Positions 17,718 to 26,469 are shown, numbered from the stretch's first letter. The stretch is 64,000 nucleotides of DNA from Mucilaginibacter sp. (GCA_025352225.1 JANXTT010000156.1:1-64000); one strand, 5' to 3'. Numbers and translations are program-made. The notes: generated by a model from the sequence alone, not told the origin.

Positions 17718-19199
17718 TTATACGTTAAAAGCTTTAAGTATTTGTTGCTTTAAGCCCAGTAATTTAATTAAATGTTCTTTGCCTTTTTCCCAGGCATTTT
17801 GCAAATTAGCATCTTTCGGTTTCACTTTTTCAAGCTGATCTATAATGCCTGCCGGGATTAGTTTGGTATGTTTATTAAAGAAAGCGCGATTATATTCATA
17901 AGGATGATTAGCCATTTCACGAAGTACCAGTATTGCAAACTCAGTACCCCATTCGTGATTTAATCTCAAGGCATAATGGATCGTGTTTTTTGCCTCTATC
18001 TTTAAAAACCGTGCAAGATATTTCTCCTGCTCGTTAGTGGTCATCATATCCAAAAAGTCGGTATAAAAACCTGGCTGATGCAGAAAGTAAGAGATCCATT
18101 CTTTCTGCTTAAAGCGCGAAACAGCCAATCCTAAAGCGGGTACTTTATCATTAGCGTATTTTTCAAAATATTCAAACACCTGTGCCGGCGCAGATTCAAA
18201 CTGCTTTTCCCAAAACGATGGCGGCACGGCACTTATCAGTTGGTGTAAAATAAAACTTTCATCTGTAAATGAGGCTTTTTGACCAGCTAATTTTTCGATT
18301 CCTGATTTAAAAATGCTTTCATCTACATTTAACGGCAACTTTTGCTGGATGGATAGCTTGGTCATCATCCCAAATAAAGCTTTCTCTTTTTTAAGGATAA
18401 CAGATTCTTTCAATAAATCCTGATATTGATTTACGATAGATGAGCCCGGTATCAATTTAAGTAAGGCTAATGCCTCGTCCTTTACTTTTTGTCCTTTTTC
18501 GTACAACAAACCTTCCAGCCATTCAAAATCGTTCGCGCCTATATTTACACGCAGTGTTTTCAGTAAATCCACTTTGCTTGCCGCGGTTTCCTGCGCCCAG
18601 GTTTGCTGTAGCCATTCCCTTGCTTGTTCCGGATTAGAATGCCTTAACTTTTTAAGTACATTAACCCGTTCATCAGGCTTACCAGTCTCCCATGTTTCCT
18701 GATCGGATATTGCACCAAAATAATTCCAGACCGGATTTAACTTACTTAACCACAATCCGCGGTTACCGCTGCACGTAATAACCAATGGCTGTAACAATTT
18801 ATCTTTTAATGCAGCATCTAATACAGCGGGCAAAACATCGGGCAAAAGTAGCCTTTCACCATTATTACAACAACTCAACCATAGCATCAGCAGGGCTGTA
18901 TTATCTTCATTTAGGATATCATTTAAAATCGTCGCAGCCTCTTCGGAACAATAGGGTTTTGCTTCATCAGGTGCTATGGTTGTCGGCAACTCCTTTTGCT
19001 CAATTAGTGTAAATCCGCATTGACGATAGTTGTAAATTGCAGCCGCTTTTTGCAAAAACTTTGCTTCTTTATCTGACGATTCAACAGCATCGATCATTGC
19101 TACAATTTCTGCCACCTCATTGGGCAATTCTGCATTCCCCGGTATCGGTTTGTGAGTACCCAGCATAGCGGTATTAATTACATATTCCCAGGCTTTCAT
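17718..19199 (-). CDS. DUF5691 protein
   Basis: A 493-residue, mostly helical cytoplasmic protein recognised as DUF5691 from its opening (WEYVINTAMLGTHKP) and from its constant company with SWIM, MoxR and DUF5682 genes. The body has repeated helix pairs (such as RHSNPEQAREWLQQTW and FEWLEGLLYEKGQKVKDEAL) that look like an alpha-solenoid, perhaps a scaffold. No catalytic motif is visible. Its ATG overlaps the stop of the SWIM gene (TGATG), so the two are translationally coupled. Confidence 0.75.
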   Translation of the reverse strand: MKAWEYVINTAMLGTHKPIPGNAELPNEVAEIVAMIDAVESSDKEAKFLQKAAAIYNYRQCGFTLIEQKELPTTIAPDEAKPYCSEEAATILNDILNEDNTALLMLWLSCCNNGERLLLPDVLPAVLDAALKDKLLQPLVITCSGNRGLWLSKLNPVWNYFGAISDQETWETGKPDERVNVLKKLRHSNPEQAREWLQQTWAQETAASKVDLLKTLRVNIGANDFEWLEGLLYEKGQKVKDEALALLKLIPGSSIVNQYQDLLKESVILKKEKALFGMMTKLSIQQKLPLNVDESIFKSGIEKLAGQKASFTDESFILHQLISAVPPSFWEKQFESAPAQVFEYFEKYANDKVPALGLAVSRFKQKEWISYFLHQPGFYTDFLDMMTTNEQEKYLARFLKIEAKNTIHYALRLNHEWGTEFAILVLREMANHPYEYNRAFFNKHTKLIPAGIIDQLEKVKPKDANLQNAWEKGKEHLIKLLGLKQQILKAFNV

Positions 19200-20506
19200 C
19201 AGATGGCTTTATAATTGTTTTGATACCATACACCTAATGGGCGATACTCGTTCTCTTTACCGATTACAGCCATGGTTAAAGGGGCTCCACCACTTAGGGC
19301 CATCAGTTGCCATATGTTTTTAAAATCCAGAACTATGCGGCATAAAAAACCTTCCTGATCTTGCAGCCACCATTGCTTTTGATAATGCAGCGGTTTTAGT
19401 GCAGCAACTATAAATGGCATTTCGTTTCTGAAAGGTAGTTTGCTATTTAATCCGGTTTCTTGTTCGGCCACCTGGTTCCAGCCCGTAAAGCTCTGTATAC
19501 CAAAGGCAACCCCAGATTTGGCAATAGTGTAATTTTTAATTATAGCCCTGAAAGGTACAGCTGAAGGAAAATAGATTAACTCCGCATCCAGATACATGCC
19601 CGTGCTCAATGATAATTGACCCACTTGCCCGCGTGCTATAAACTGTAAAACAAGCGCGTACTGATTGCTTTTCAATCCGTATAACCAATTTTGCTCAACG
19701 GTGATCTGTTGCTCATCGCGAGTTTCTTTAGCAATAACCAACCATGTGTCGGTTAGGCCATTCTGCTTTTTAAGGTCATCCTGATTAAAGGTAAAACCAA
19801 TAGCCGAGCGTATATCCTGTTGTAATAATGGATTAATACCTGCCAAATGCTGATAACTTTCGGCAACGAGGTATAACTTCAATAACTTATCCATAAAATT
19901 GCTTTGCCAGCCTTCCTTCCAAAAATCGGCTGCTCCAAGCTCTCTAACCATTGCAGCTAATCCTGATGCCTGGGCATCAACCATACGGCGGGCCATATTA
20001 TCCCAATAAGCTACTTCCTTTTCGGGAACTGTTAAGATGCCATTACGAACAATATCTTTTATCCAGATCAACAACTCGTTTATCCCCGAATTTACTTTTT
20101 GCTCGCGCGATTGCTGGCGTTTGGCCTGAGCCGTTTCATCAACTGGCTTTTCGGCTTTTTCGGTTTTCTTTTCTTCTTTTTCAGATCGCTTGCTAATCCA
20201 ATCATTTACCCAGGCGGGCGTATCCGTATTAGAAAATAAACCTGGCTGGCGCGCGCGCAATAATAATAAACCAATACCATGTTTACACGGGAATTTACGG
20301 CTTGGGCACGAACATTTGAAAGCGATAGCAGTCAAATCAACCTGTGTTTGATACGGCTTGCTGCCGCTGCCCTGGCATTCGCCCCAAAGGGCCTGATGGT
20401 TAAATCCTTTAGTAACCCATTTGGCAGGTACAGCCAAATCTCTCCCGGCTTTTTTTGAAGCTTCATCGGGTGCGAGGGCATATATTTGGTCTTCTGTTAG
20501 TTGCAA
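19199..20506 (-). CDS. SWIM zinc-finger protein, first gene of the operon
   Basis: A 435-residue protein with a SWIM zinc finger near the N-terminus: CSCPSRKFPCKH (about 65-76) gives the CxCx(n)CxH pattern. SWIM domains bind nucleic acid or protein. A charged Lys/Glu-rich linker (about residues 125-160) separates it from a larger C-terminal domain that I do not recognise. The start appears to be TTG; there is no in-frame ATG nearby, and the N-terminus MQLTEDQIYALAPDEAS looks natural for the family. A TATTTTTA -7-like sequence lies about 40 bases upstream. It leads a five-gene operon with DUF5691, MoxR, DUF5682 and vWA. Confidence 0.83.
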   Translation of the reverse strand: MQLTEDQIYALAPDEASKKAGRDLAVPAKWVTKGFNHQALWGECQGSGSKPYQTQVDLTAIAFKCSCPSRKFPCKHGIGLLLLRARQPGLFSNTDTPAWVNDWISKRSEKEEKKTEKAEKPVDETAQAKRQQSREQKVNSGINELLIWIKDIVRNGILTVPEKEVAYWDNMARRMVDAQASGLAAMVRELGAADFWKEGWQSNFMDKLLKLYLVAESYQHLAGINPLLQQDIRSAIGFTFNQDDLKKQNGLTDTWLVIAKETRDEQQITVEQNWLYGLKSNQYALVLQFIARGQVGQLSLSTGMYLDAELIYFPSAVPFRAIIKNYTIAKSGVAFGIQSFTGWNQVAEQETGLNSKLPFRNEMPFIVAALKPLHYQKQWWLQDQEGFLCRIVLDFKNIWQLMALSGGAPLTMAVIGKENEYRPLGVWYQNNYKAI

Positions 20507-20591
20507 ATCGATCTGATTATTGATGAAAAAGGCTTGTATTGTTTTGCCCTAAAAATAGTATAAAAATTAAAAGATGAAGCAGGAATATCTA

Positions 20592-20623
20592 TAAAAAACC
20601 GCCTCATGAATTTCATAAGGCGG
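20592..20623 (-). terminator. rho-independent terminator of the RNA-repair operon
   Basis: On the minus strand an ACCGCCT/AGGCGGT stem, with inner ATG/CAT pairs, is followed at once by TTTTTT. It lies 12 bases downstream of the HD-Pnk stop and separates the RNA-repair pair from the SWIM operon. Confidence 0.75.
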
Positions 20624-20634
20624 TCTATTTGTGC

Positions 20635-21741
20635 TCAACTCACATGGTAGCTTACTTCATGCGCTTCCCACAAAGTCGGCACTTCCAGTTTATGGGTTAG
20701 TTTATCTATAACCGATGTAGGTACCACGGCATCCCGATTTTTATTTTGCCCAGGCAAATGCTGATGCGATACTTCTATATAAACAATGTTCACCCTTGCC
20801 TTATAGGTGGTGAATAGATCGATGAGTTGCATTCGCATCTGGCTGGTGGTATTGGTAGCATTCCAGATAAAGGATTCTTGCCTGCGCAGATAAACCCTTG
20901 CCTGCTCTTTTGCTTCCTGTATTATTTTCCCGTTGCCTGTCTTATCGGTTGGTAAAATACCACGTTCCATACGCAAATTATCTAAAGAAATGACCTGCCA
21001 ATCCGGGTAATGCTCTTTAATAAATGTGTCTTTGCCTGCACCGGGCAAACCACTCATTAAAATCACTTCAAATGTAGGTTCTTCAAACGGAACATAATCA
21101 AGGTAAGCATCATCATGTTGCATATAATACATTTGTGCCTGCCCTGATGCAAACTCACGGGCTTTGCCCCAACAATCATTTTCCTGGCACAATGCTTCAA
21201 AGCAGTCGATGCGATAAAGCATCTCCTCCTGATCGTCACAAACACGGCCCAACATATCAGCACGAGCCAGCAAAGCCAACCACTGTGTATTTACTTCCAT
21301 GCTGGCTTTTACCAACGCTTTCAATGGATCTGGCTTTTCAAACAACCATATCGGCAAACCATGATGCCGCACCAAACCAACGATCTGTTCGCGAACAGCT
21401 AAAGGCGAAGGCTCATTTATGTAAAGTAATAGCCTTGCAAACTGGGAACCTTTACGTGCATGGCCGTTTGACGTAATGCTGCCATCAGCCTCGAAAACCG
21501 TAGTGCTATATTTTTCAACATCATGCAATAATGCGGCTGTCCATAGTATTTCTTGCTCTTCTACAGACAAGACCTGAAAAGCTGGTTCAATTTTCAAGGC
21601 AGCCAGTACCATTTGCGTATGTATAGCCACATTGCCTTCGGCATGATAGCGCGGATCTTGCTGAACATCGTTCATGCGTTTTACCCAATTAAATTGTTCT
21701 TCTAGATATGTCCAATCTTTGTTTTCACTAAAGGTCCACAT
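20635..21741 (-). CDS. HD-Pnk bifunctional RNA/DNA end-healing enzyme
   Basis: About 368 residues in two domains. The N-terminal HD phosphohydrolase domain has IHTQMV, LLHDVEKYS (HD at about 73-74) and RHHGLP. The C-terminal P-loop kinase domain has MSGLPGAGKDTF (about 229-240), the general-base region SLDNLR and NATNTT. This is the architecture of HD-Pnk, described from Runella, in which the HD domain removes 2',3'-cyclic or 3' phosphates and the kinase phosphorylates 5'-OH ends. I prefer the ATG at 21741 over the ORF-track start at 21756 because AAGGAGGT sits just before it and the N-terminus MWTFSENKDW fits the family. It overlaps the RNA ligase gene, so healing and sealing enzymes are coupled. 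Confidence 0.88.
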   Translation of the reverse strand: MWTFSENKDWTYLEEQFNWVKRMNDVQQDPRYHAEGNVAIHTQMVLAALKIEPAFQVLSVEEQEILWTAALLHDVEKYSTTVFEADGSITSNGHARKGSQFARLLLYINEPSPLAVREQIVGLVRHHGLPIWLFEKPDPLKALVKASMEVNTQWLALLARADMLGRVCDDQEEMLYRIDCFEALCQENDCWGKAREFASGQAQMYYMQHDDAYLDYVPFEEPTFEVILMSGLPGAGKDTFIKEHYPDWQVISLDNLRMERGILPTDKTGNGKIIQEAKEQARVYLRRQESFIWNATNTTSQMRMQLIDLFTTYKARVNIVYIEVSHQHLPGQNKNRDAVVPTSVIDKLTHKLEVPTLWEAHEVSYHVS

Positions 21742-22435
21742 ACTTACCTCCTTCATTTGTTAATGGTGCCCGTTTCCAGTTCCTTGTCCAGTGTTCATCG
21801 GTTTTAACGTGCCCCTTTCGTACATATTTAAATACATTTTGCGCAAAAGCATCAACGGAATAGCTATCGGCATTACGACTAACGATACCTTCCATGGTTG
21901 TTGCTTTCTGATCATACACATCATAAGGATCAAACGCGCCCGGGCCATTTACCAGTATCAGCATTTCCGCTTCAAATATATCTCGTTCCTTCGGTATACT
22001 TTCTGTCTTAACTACCGGAACAGTAGGCAGATCAAGCATATTTGCATAAAATTGAGTTTCCTCCCAGCTAAGCCACCGGTCATGCTCACGTATCCCGAAC
22101 ACATAAAAATGGTATTCCAGTATGCCATATTCAATTGAGTGTATCGCATACAGATTCTCTCCGAAGATCTCCAAATCGCCCAGATCATTTTTAACCAGTT
22201 GCCAAAAACGCCGTAGACTTTCGGTCCAGGATGACGTAGTTGGTGCCGCGTGTGAGCGAGCAAAAACGCCGAGTTTGGAAAGGCAATTATTCTCACCATC
22301 CAGTTTCTCGGTGTGTATTAAGTTGGGGATACACTGTAATTGTTCCCAGTAGTCGTGCGCTATACGGTCGTCGCTGGTTGTGCCCGGCGAAAACGGATAA
22401 TGATAGGTACGACCATATTTTTGTGATATAGCCAT
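21728..22435 (-). CDS. ATP-dependent RNA ligase
   Basis: A 235-residue protein of the covalent nucleotidyltransferase superfamily, RNA ligase branch. Motif I EKLDGEN (Lys about 44) carries the nucleotidyl-lysine, motif III is EIFGENLYAIHSI, motif IIIa is YHFYVFGIR, motif IV is MEGIVSRN and motif V is FKYVRKGH. The protein is compact, with only a short tail after motif V. It is the first gene of a two-gene operon with HD-Pnk, which prepares the 3'-OH and 5'-phosphate ends that such ligases join. The natural RNA substrate is unknown. Confidence 0.87.
   Translation of the reverse strand: MAISQKYGRTYHYPFSPGTTSDDRIAHDYWEQLQCIPNLIHTEKLDGENNCLSKLGVFARSHAAPTTSSWTESLRRFWQLVKNDLGDLEIFGENLYAIHSIEYGILEYHFYVFGIREHDRWLSWEETQFYANMLDLPTVPVVKTESIPKERDIFEAEMLILVNGPGAFDPYDVYDQKATTMEGIVSRNADSYSVDAFAQNVFKYVRKGHVKTDEHWTRNWKRAPLTNEGGKYVDL
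21746..21753 (-). promoter_or_regulatory. Shine-Dalgarno sequence of the HD-Pnk gene
   Basis: The minus strand reads AAGGAGGT, 4 bases before the ATG at 21741. It lies inside the end of the RNA ligase coding sequence. Strong Shine-Dalgarno sites are unusual in Bacteroidota. The short spacing and the coding context mean it could also be chance. Confidence 0.4.
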
Positions 22436-22555
22436 ATTTTTAAGATTAAAATAAGAAATAGAAATTCGCTCCCTTCCTTGAGATAGGAAAGATCATAAAT
22501 TGATTTTATGCGCGGGCGATTACATGGCTCAAGACTTATAGCGTTTTTGTTGACG

Positions 22556-22563
22556 CAAATGTA
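22556..22563 (-). promoter_or_regulatory. -7 box upstream of the RNA ligase operon
   Basis: The minus strand reads TACATTTG, an exact TAnnTTTG match, about 120 bases before the ligase start. No clear -33 element is visible. The long leader is unusual for this genome. Confidence 0.4.
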
Positions 22564-22685
22564 AGAAAATAATTTATAATCTGTTATTGAAAACAATTAC
22601 TTTATCGCAAACACAAAAGCATTCGCAATAGAGTAATTATCAAATTTAAATTGGCTTTGCTGTTATAGTTTTACGAATACAAATA

Positions 22686-23783
22686 TCAGTAGTCATACAC
22701 ATGCTCAATGGTAACTTTATCATCCAAAAGTGTTTTGATGGTAGTACTTAAATTACCAACCGTTGTTACCATCGCTATTCTGCTTAAACCAGGTTTAGTT
22801 ATGATGGGTTGAGTGAATAATACTTTATAATTGCTTGTTACCTTTATAGGCTTATTGGTTAAAATAGTGAGCATAATTGCCCCGTTATTACCAGCAATTT
22901 CTTTAAAAACAATTCCTTTTTTGGCCAATAGGGAAGCAGCCTGATTGAACTCGGCATACCGGGGCAAATTAAGCAGAATTGCACTATCCGACAGAACTTT
23001 AGTGCTTTTATCCCCATCAAATGCGTTAAGTTTACCCGGCGTTATTTTGATAATAACAGCGGTTTGCAACGAGGCGGTTTCATAAGCCGATTTAGTGCCG
23101 AGGCCTATTAACCAACCATAACCGCTTTTAACCATTAGCTCAGTGGTTAAATAATATCGGCGTTCCAGTTTACGTAGCAAGTGCGGGCCTGATAAGGGTG
23201 TATTGCTCCATAAGGTTTTAAGCTGGTGGGTAAAATCATATTCGTACCAGGGCAAAGCCTCAATAAATTTTACATAGCTGTGGGCATAGTCGGCGTTAAA
23301 TTTATCCTCGGCGGTTATTACCTCATTGGGACGGGTATCGGTTACCCGGCCTATAATGGTTTCGTAAAAGGATTTAATGCTGTATTCAACTGTTGTGCTT
23401 CCTGCAATAACCATATTCATTGCATGATAGCCGGTATTGAATGGAAAGTTATCTTTGATCTGATGGTATACTACTCCGTATCCACCCCATAGCTGATCAA
23501 CATGCTTCATGTAGGGAAAAGTGGTGGAGGTGTGGGTTTTAAAGTAATCTGCCTGTTCAGCCGGACTAAATACCAGGAACCATTCAGGATAGGTCAAAAA
23601 AGTTTGATCGGGAGGGCGCGCATCTTTTTGCGGCGTTAACGGATGCCGATTAATAGTCAGCCAGGCCTTATCAACCAACAAACCCTTCCCCGCAGGCACA
23701 GTAGACGGCTTCCTGTTTTTAATAGCAAACGTTATTATGGCCAGTAGCAGCGAAATGAATGTCAGTATCCTTAGCCTTCTCAT
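22686..23783 (-). CDS. membrane-anchored protein of unknown function
   Basis: A 365-residue protein with one N-terminal membrane segment (ILTFISLLLAIITFAI, about residues 6-21) and a large extracytoplasmic part. I do not recognise the family. Striking stretches are TYPEWFLVFSPAEQADYF, DQLWGGYGVVYHQIKDNFPFNTGYHAMN and EALPWYEYDF, with many aromatic residues. It is the third gene after the FAD oxidase and the methyltransferase, with a 2-base gap, so it should act in the same process. No enzyme motif is visible. Confidence 0.7.
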   Translation of the reverse strand: MRRLRILTFISLLLAIITFAIKNRKPSTVPAGKGLLVDKAWLTINRHPLTPQKDARPPDQTFLTYPEWFLVFSPAEQADYFKTHTSTTFPYMKHVDQLWGGYGVVYHQIKDNFPFNTGYHAMNMVIAGSTTVEYSIKSFYETIIGRVTDTRPNEVITAEDKFNADYAHSYVKFIEALPWYEYDFTHQLKTLWSNTPLSGPHLLRKLERRYYLTTELMVKSGYGWLIGLGTKSAYETASLQTAVIIKITPGKLNAFDGDKSTKVLSDSAILLNLPRYAEFNQAASLLAKKGIVFKEIAGNNGAIMLTILTNKPIKVTSNYKVLFTQPIITKPGLSRIAMVTTVGNLSTTIKTLLDDKVTIEHVYDY

Positions 23784-23785
23784 GC

Positions 23786-24646
23786 TTATATTTTGGTAAA
23801 CAACATTAAGGTATTGTCGGACGGGTCTTTATCCTGTAGTATCCGTTTACCCGCATCTTTAAACCCAGCTTTCTCAATAATTGCGGCCCATTCATCTACG
23901 GGTTTAAAATTCTTAAAGTCTTTCGCTTCAAATTCCCAGGTTTCATTCAAGCCTACATTAAATACTGTGTGCACTAATGAAACAAAAGTGGCCATCTCTG
24001 GTGTTTTAACATTATGATCGCGGATAACAAATGAGCCACCAGAACGAATAATACGATGAATAGATTTCACAAACCCATCCAGTTTAGCTACCGGGCAATG
24101 GTGCAAACCAATGTAGCAGGTAACCACATTCAGGCTTGCATCGGCAATAACCGAGCTATTGATAGGCTCGTACCCGTTAATATCTACAAAAGTGCCCAGC
24201 TTACCTAACTGCCCGCGTTCCATAATATCACCCGGTGAGTTGGTTGGGGCCATATCATTGATGAGATACAGCGGGCCGGTAACTTTGGTCTCCTTTTTAA
24301 GCTGACTAATATAGCGGCCAGTAGAACCGATCTCGGCATAACCGTCTATCTGTTTTATACCGCCCAATAATTCCAGCGTTTGCCTAACTATTTCCTTTTT
24401 TTGTTTTTTAAGTGCTGGTAATGCGTAAGTCAGTTCCGATAAAAATGGCTTAATGCTTTTCAGCTTGCTTTGCACCGATTTATAGATCTCTTCATCGGTT
24501 TTACCGGTAGCTGTTTCTTCTTTAATCAGCTGGTGAAATTTATCTTCGGGATATAAATGGAATATCACCTGCAAAAAGCGGTAAAAATCATCGCTCCACT
24601 TGGTATCGTTAAATACTGCTTTAAATTCGGATGTTGGATTAGCCAT
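23786..24646 (-). CDS. class I SAM-dependent methyltransferase-like protein
   Basis: A 286-residue cytoplasmic protein. The centre and C-terminal half match a class I methyltransferase core: YAEIGSTGRYIS at the usual glycine-loop position, the acidic strand end PLYLINDMAP, LNVVTCYIGLHHC as motif IV, and IIRSGGSFVIRDHNV as the post-motif loop and strand. The first glycine motif is degenerate (EIGSTGR instead of GxGxG). The gene lies between the FAD oxidase (4-base gap) and the unknown membrane protein (2-base gap). The substrate is unknown; a small-molecule or lipid target would fit the context. Confidence 0.75.
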   Translation of the reverse strand: MANPTSEFKAVFNDTKWSDDFYRFLQVIFHLYPEDKFHQLIKEETATGKTDEEIYKSVQSKLKSIKPFLSELTYALPALKKQKKEIVRQTLELLGGIKQIDGYAEIGSTGRYISQLKKETKVTGPLYLINDMAPTNSPGDIMERGQLGKLGTFVDINGYEPINSSVIADASLNVVTCYIGLHHCPVAKLDGFVKSIHRIIRSGGSFVIRDHNVKTPEMATFVSLVHTVFNVGLNETWEFEAKDFKNFKPVDEWAAIIEKAGFKDAGKRILQDKDPSDNTLMLFTKI

Positions 24647-24650
24647 TGTT

Positions 24651-26396
24651 TTATGGTTTTAAAGGTTGATAGTAGGTATCCCAAAATATATTCCTGAATT
24701 TATAGTCAGGGTCAAGCCGTGCTTTCAGATCAAATAATTTTTGCGCGTTGGGATAGGCTCTATGGAATTGTTCTGTTGTTGGGTGTACCTGGTAAGGTAG
24801 ATAGTATGCGCCGTTTACAGTTGTCACTGCATCGGCCAGTTCACGTGTCCATACAGCTACCGCGTGTTTTGATGCGGCATCGGTACGCTGTTTATAATAA
24901 ACTACAAAAGCAAATACTTCTTCACGCGCCCATGCCAGATAAGTCCCCGGATCGGCTTTAGCATGACGGATGGAAACATTCAGCACATTCACATTAAACC
25001 GGATAAATATTTCGGCCATAGTCTGTTCAAATTCTTCAAAACTATTTACCGGCACAAAATACTCCAGCAAAACATAGGTGCTATCAGTGCGCGAGCGTGG
25101 TTCAAGTTCGGCTACATCATAGCCCGCCTCATAGTTGCGCCAATGGATCTTCGTCCCTTTAAACAATAATGGATCTATAAAAAACTCGCGCCGCCATTTA
25201 CCTAACGGTGTTTCGGTAAACGACCATAGGAAATATCTTTCCAAGGGATAAGATTCTTTCAAAGGCATTAACCGTGTTTTAACGGTTGGCTTTTCATCTG
25301 TTTCTATCCAGCTCACCGCACGTAAGCGCTTGTATTTTGGCGGATAAATATCGCCATTATGGAAAACAACTTTGTGGTTATCGCGGATGGTTTTAAAGAA
25401 GTAATCTTTGTATTCTTCCACCTTCATTTTTTTATCGATGCGTTTAATGGCGAGGTTATCGGCCAGTTCCAGCTCAGCCTGAACGATAATGCCGATGCCG
25501 TTATAACCACCTATTGCTCCAAAAAACACCTCCTGGTTTTCTTTACGTGTGGCATGTACTAATGCACCATCGGCCAATACCACATCTATGGAGCGTACCG
25601 ATAACACAACCGGCCCCATTCCCATGTACCGCCCATGTGCATTTACACTTAAAGCTCCACCGACAGTGAAGTTGGCATAGGTTTGCATGATCTTAATACT
25701 TAGATTATATTCATCAATATGATGCTGAATATCGCACCAGCGGATACCGGTTTGTACTTTGATGAGTTTATCTGCTGCCGAAAATTCTAATACTTTATTC
25801 ATCCCACGCATATCCACATGAACACTATACGGACTTGCGGTTTGCCCACCCATACTGAAACGCCCGCCGCCTACGGAGATGGCTCCGGTGGTGTTTTTAA
25901 CAATTTCGCAGACTTCTTCAATAGAAGCCGGACGCATTATTTTAGCTACCAATACCGGGTTTAGCCGAGTTACATCATCAATAATACGTTCATCGGTTTT
26001 AAGGTGCGGAATTTCCCGGCCTTCATCATTTTTAAGATAATCAGGTGCGGAACCGGGTACCGAGCCGTATTGGTTTGCCGTATAATTACCTTTGTTAAAT
26101 CCTAATCGCCATATCAGCCATAATGGCCCAAGCACTGGTATCAAAACAGCAAGCATCCAGTAACCCGAATAGTTCTGATCATGTAACCGCTTAATGGAAG
26201 TTGCAGTAATAATCCAAAATAATAAAGGATATAATATAAAGGTAGCTTGTTCGCCTATGCTGAATAGCAATAGGTTATAGAGCACATAAAAGGTACACCA
26301 ATAAAACAGGGAAGCCAGCCAAAAAGCACCTTTTGATAAACGACCGTTAAAAGTAAATAGCAGATAGGTTACGGGTAGTTTTTGTTTAAGGCGCAT
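24651..26396 (-). CDS. DUF805 membrane domain fused to an FAD-binding (VAO-type) oxidoreductase
   Basis: The ATG at 26396 is preferred over the ORF-track TTG at 26411. About the first 120 residues form a DUF805-type domain with several membrane helices, marked by TFNGRLSKGAFWLA, IKRLHDQNYSGYW and FNKGNYTANQYG. From about residue 145 an FAD_binding_4 domain follows: EEVCEIVKNTTGAISVGGGRFSMGGQT, then VGGALSVNAHGRY and GAIGGYNGIGII. The C-terminal substrate domain has TYLAWAREEVFAFVVYY. Such enzymes oxidise alcohols or reduce C=C bonds with FAD. The fusion puts the oxidase on the inner membrane. First gene of a three-gene operon; divergent from an aminotransferase gene. Confidence 0.82.
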   Translation of the reverse strand: MRLKQKLPVTYLLFTFNGRLSKGAFWLASLFYWCTFYVLYNLLLFSIGEQATFILYPLLFWIITATSIKRLHDQNYSGYWMLAVLIPVLGPLWLIWRLGFNKGNYTANQYGSVPGSAPDYLKNDEGREIPHLKTDERIIDDVTRLNPVLVAKIMRPASIEEVCEIVKNTTGAISVGGGRFSMGGQTASPYSVHVDMRGMNKVLEFSAADKLIKVQTGIRWCDIQHHIDEYNLSIKIMQTYANFTVGGALSVNAHGRYMGMGPVVLSVRSIDVVLADGALVHATRKENQEVFFGAIGGYNGIGIIVQAELELADNLAIKRIDKKMKVEEYKDYFFKTIRDNHKVVFHNGDIYPPKYKRLRAVSWIETDEKPTVKTRLMPLKESYPLERYFLWSFTETPLGKWRREFFIDPLLFKGTKIHWRNYEAGYDVAELEPRSRTDSTYVLLEYFVPVNSFEEFEQTMAEIFIRFNVNVLNVSIRHAKADPGTYLAWAREEVFAFVVYYKQRTDAASKHAVAVWTRELADAVTTVNGAYYLPYQVHPTTEQFHRAYPNAQKLFDLKARLDPDYKFRNIFWDTYYQPLKP

Positions 26397-26403
26397 ATAT
26401 GGC

Positions 26404-26435
26404 TTTGGCAATACGCTAATATATCATTACTTTTC
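26404..26435 (+). promoter_or_regulatory. promoter of the aminotransferase gene
   Basis: TTTG at 26404-26407, a 20-base spacer, then TACTTTTC at 26428-26435, one base off the -7 consensus. It leaves a leader of about 30 bases before the ATG at 26470. Confidence 0.5.
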
Positions 26436-26469
26436 AATTATAATTATAGCATTTTACATAAATTGTAAC

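Noticed and set aside
22360-22596. 78-codon minus-strand ORF upstream of the RNA ligase
   Set aside because: It overlaps the ligase N-terminus out of frame, starts near the ligase promoter region and has no family features.
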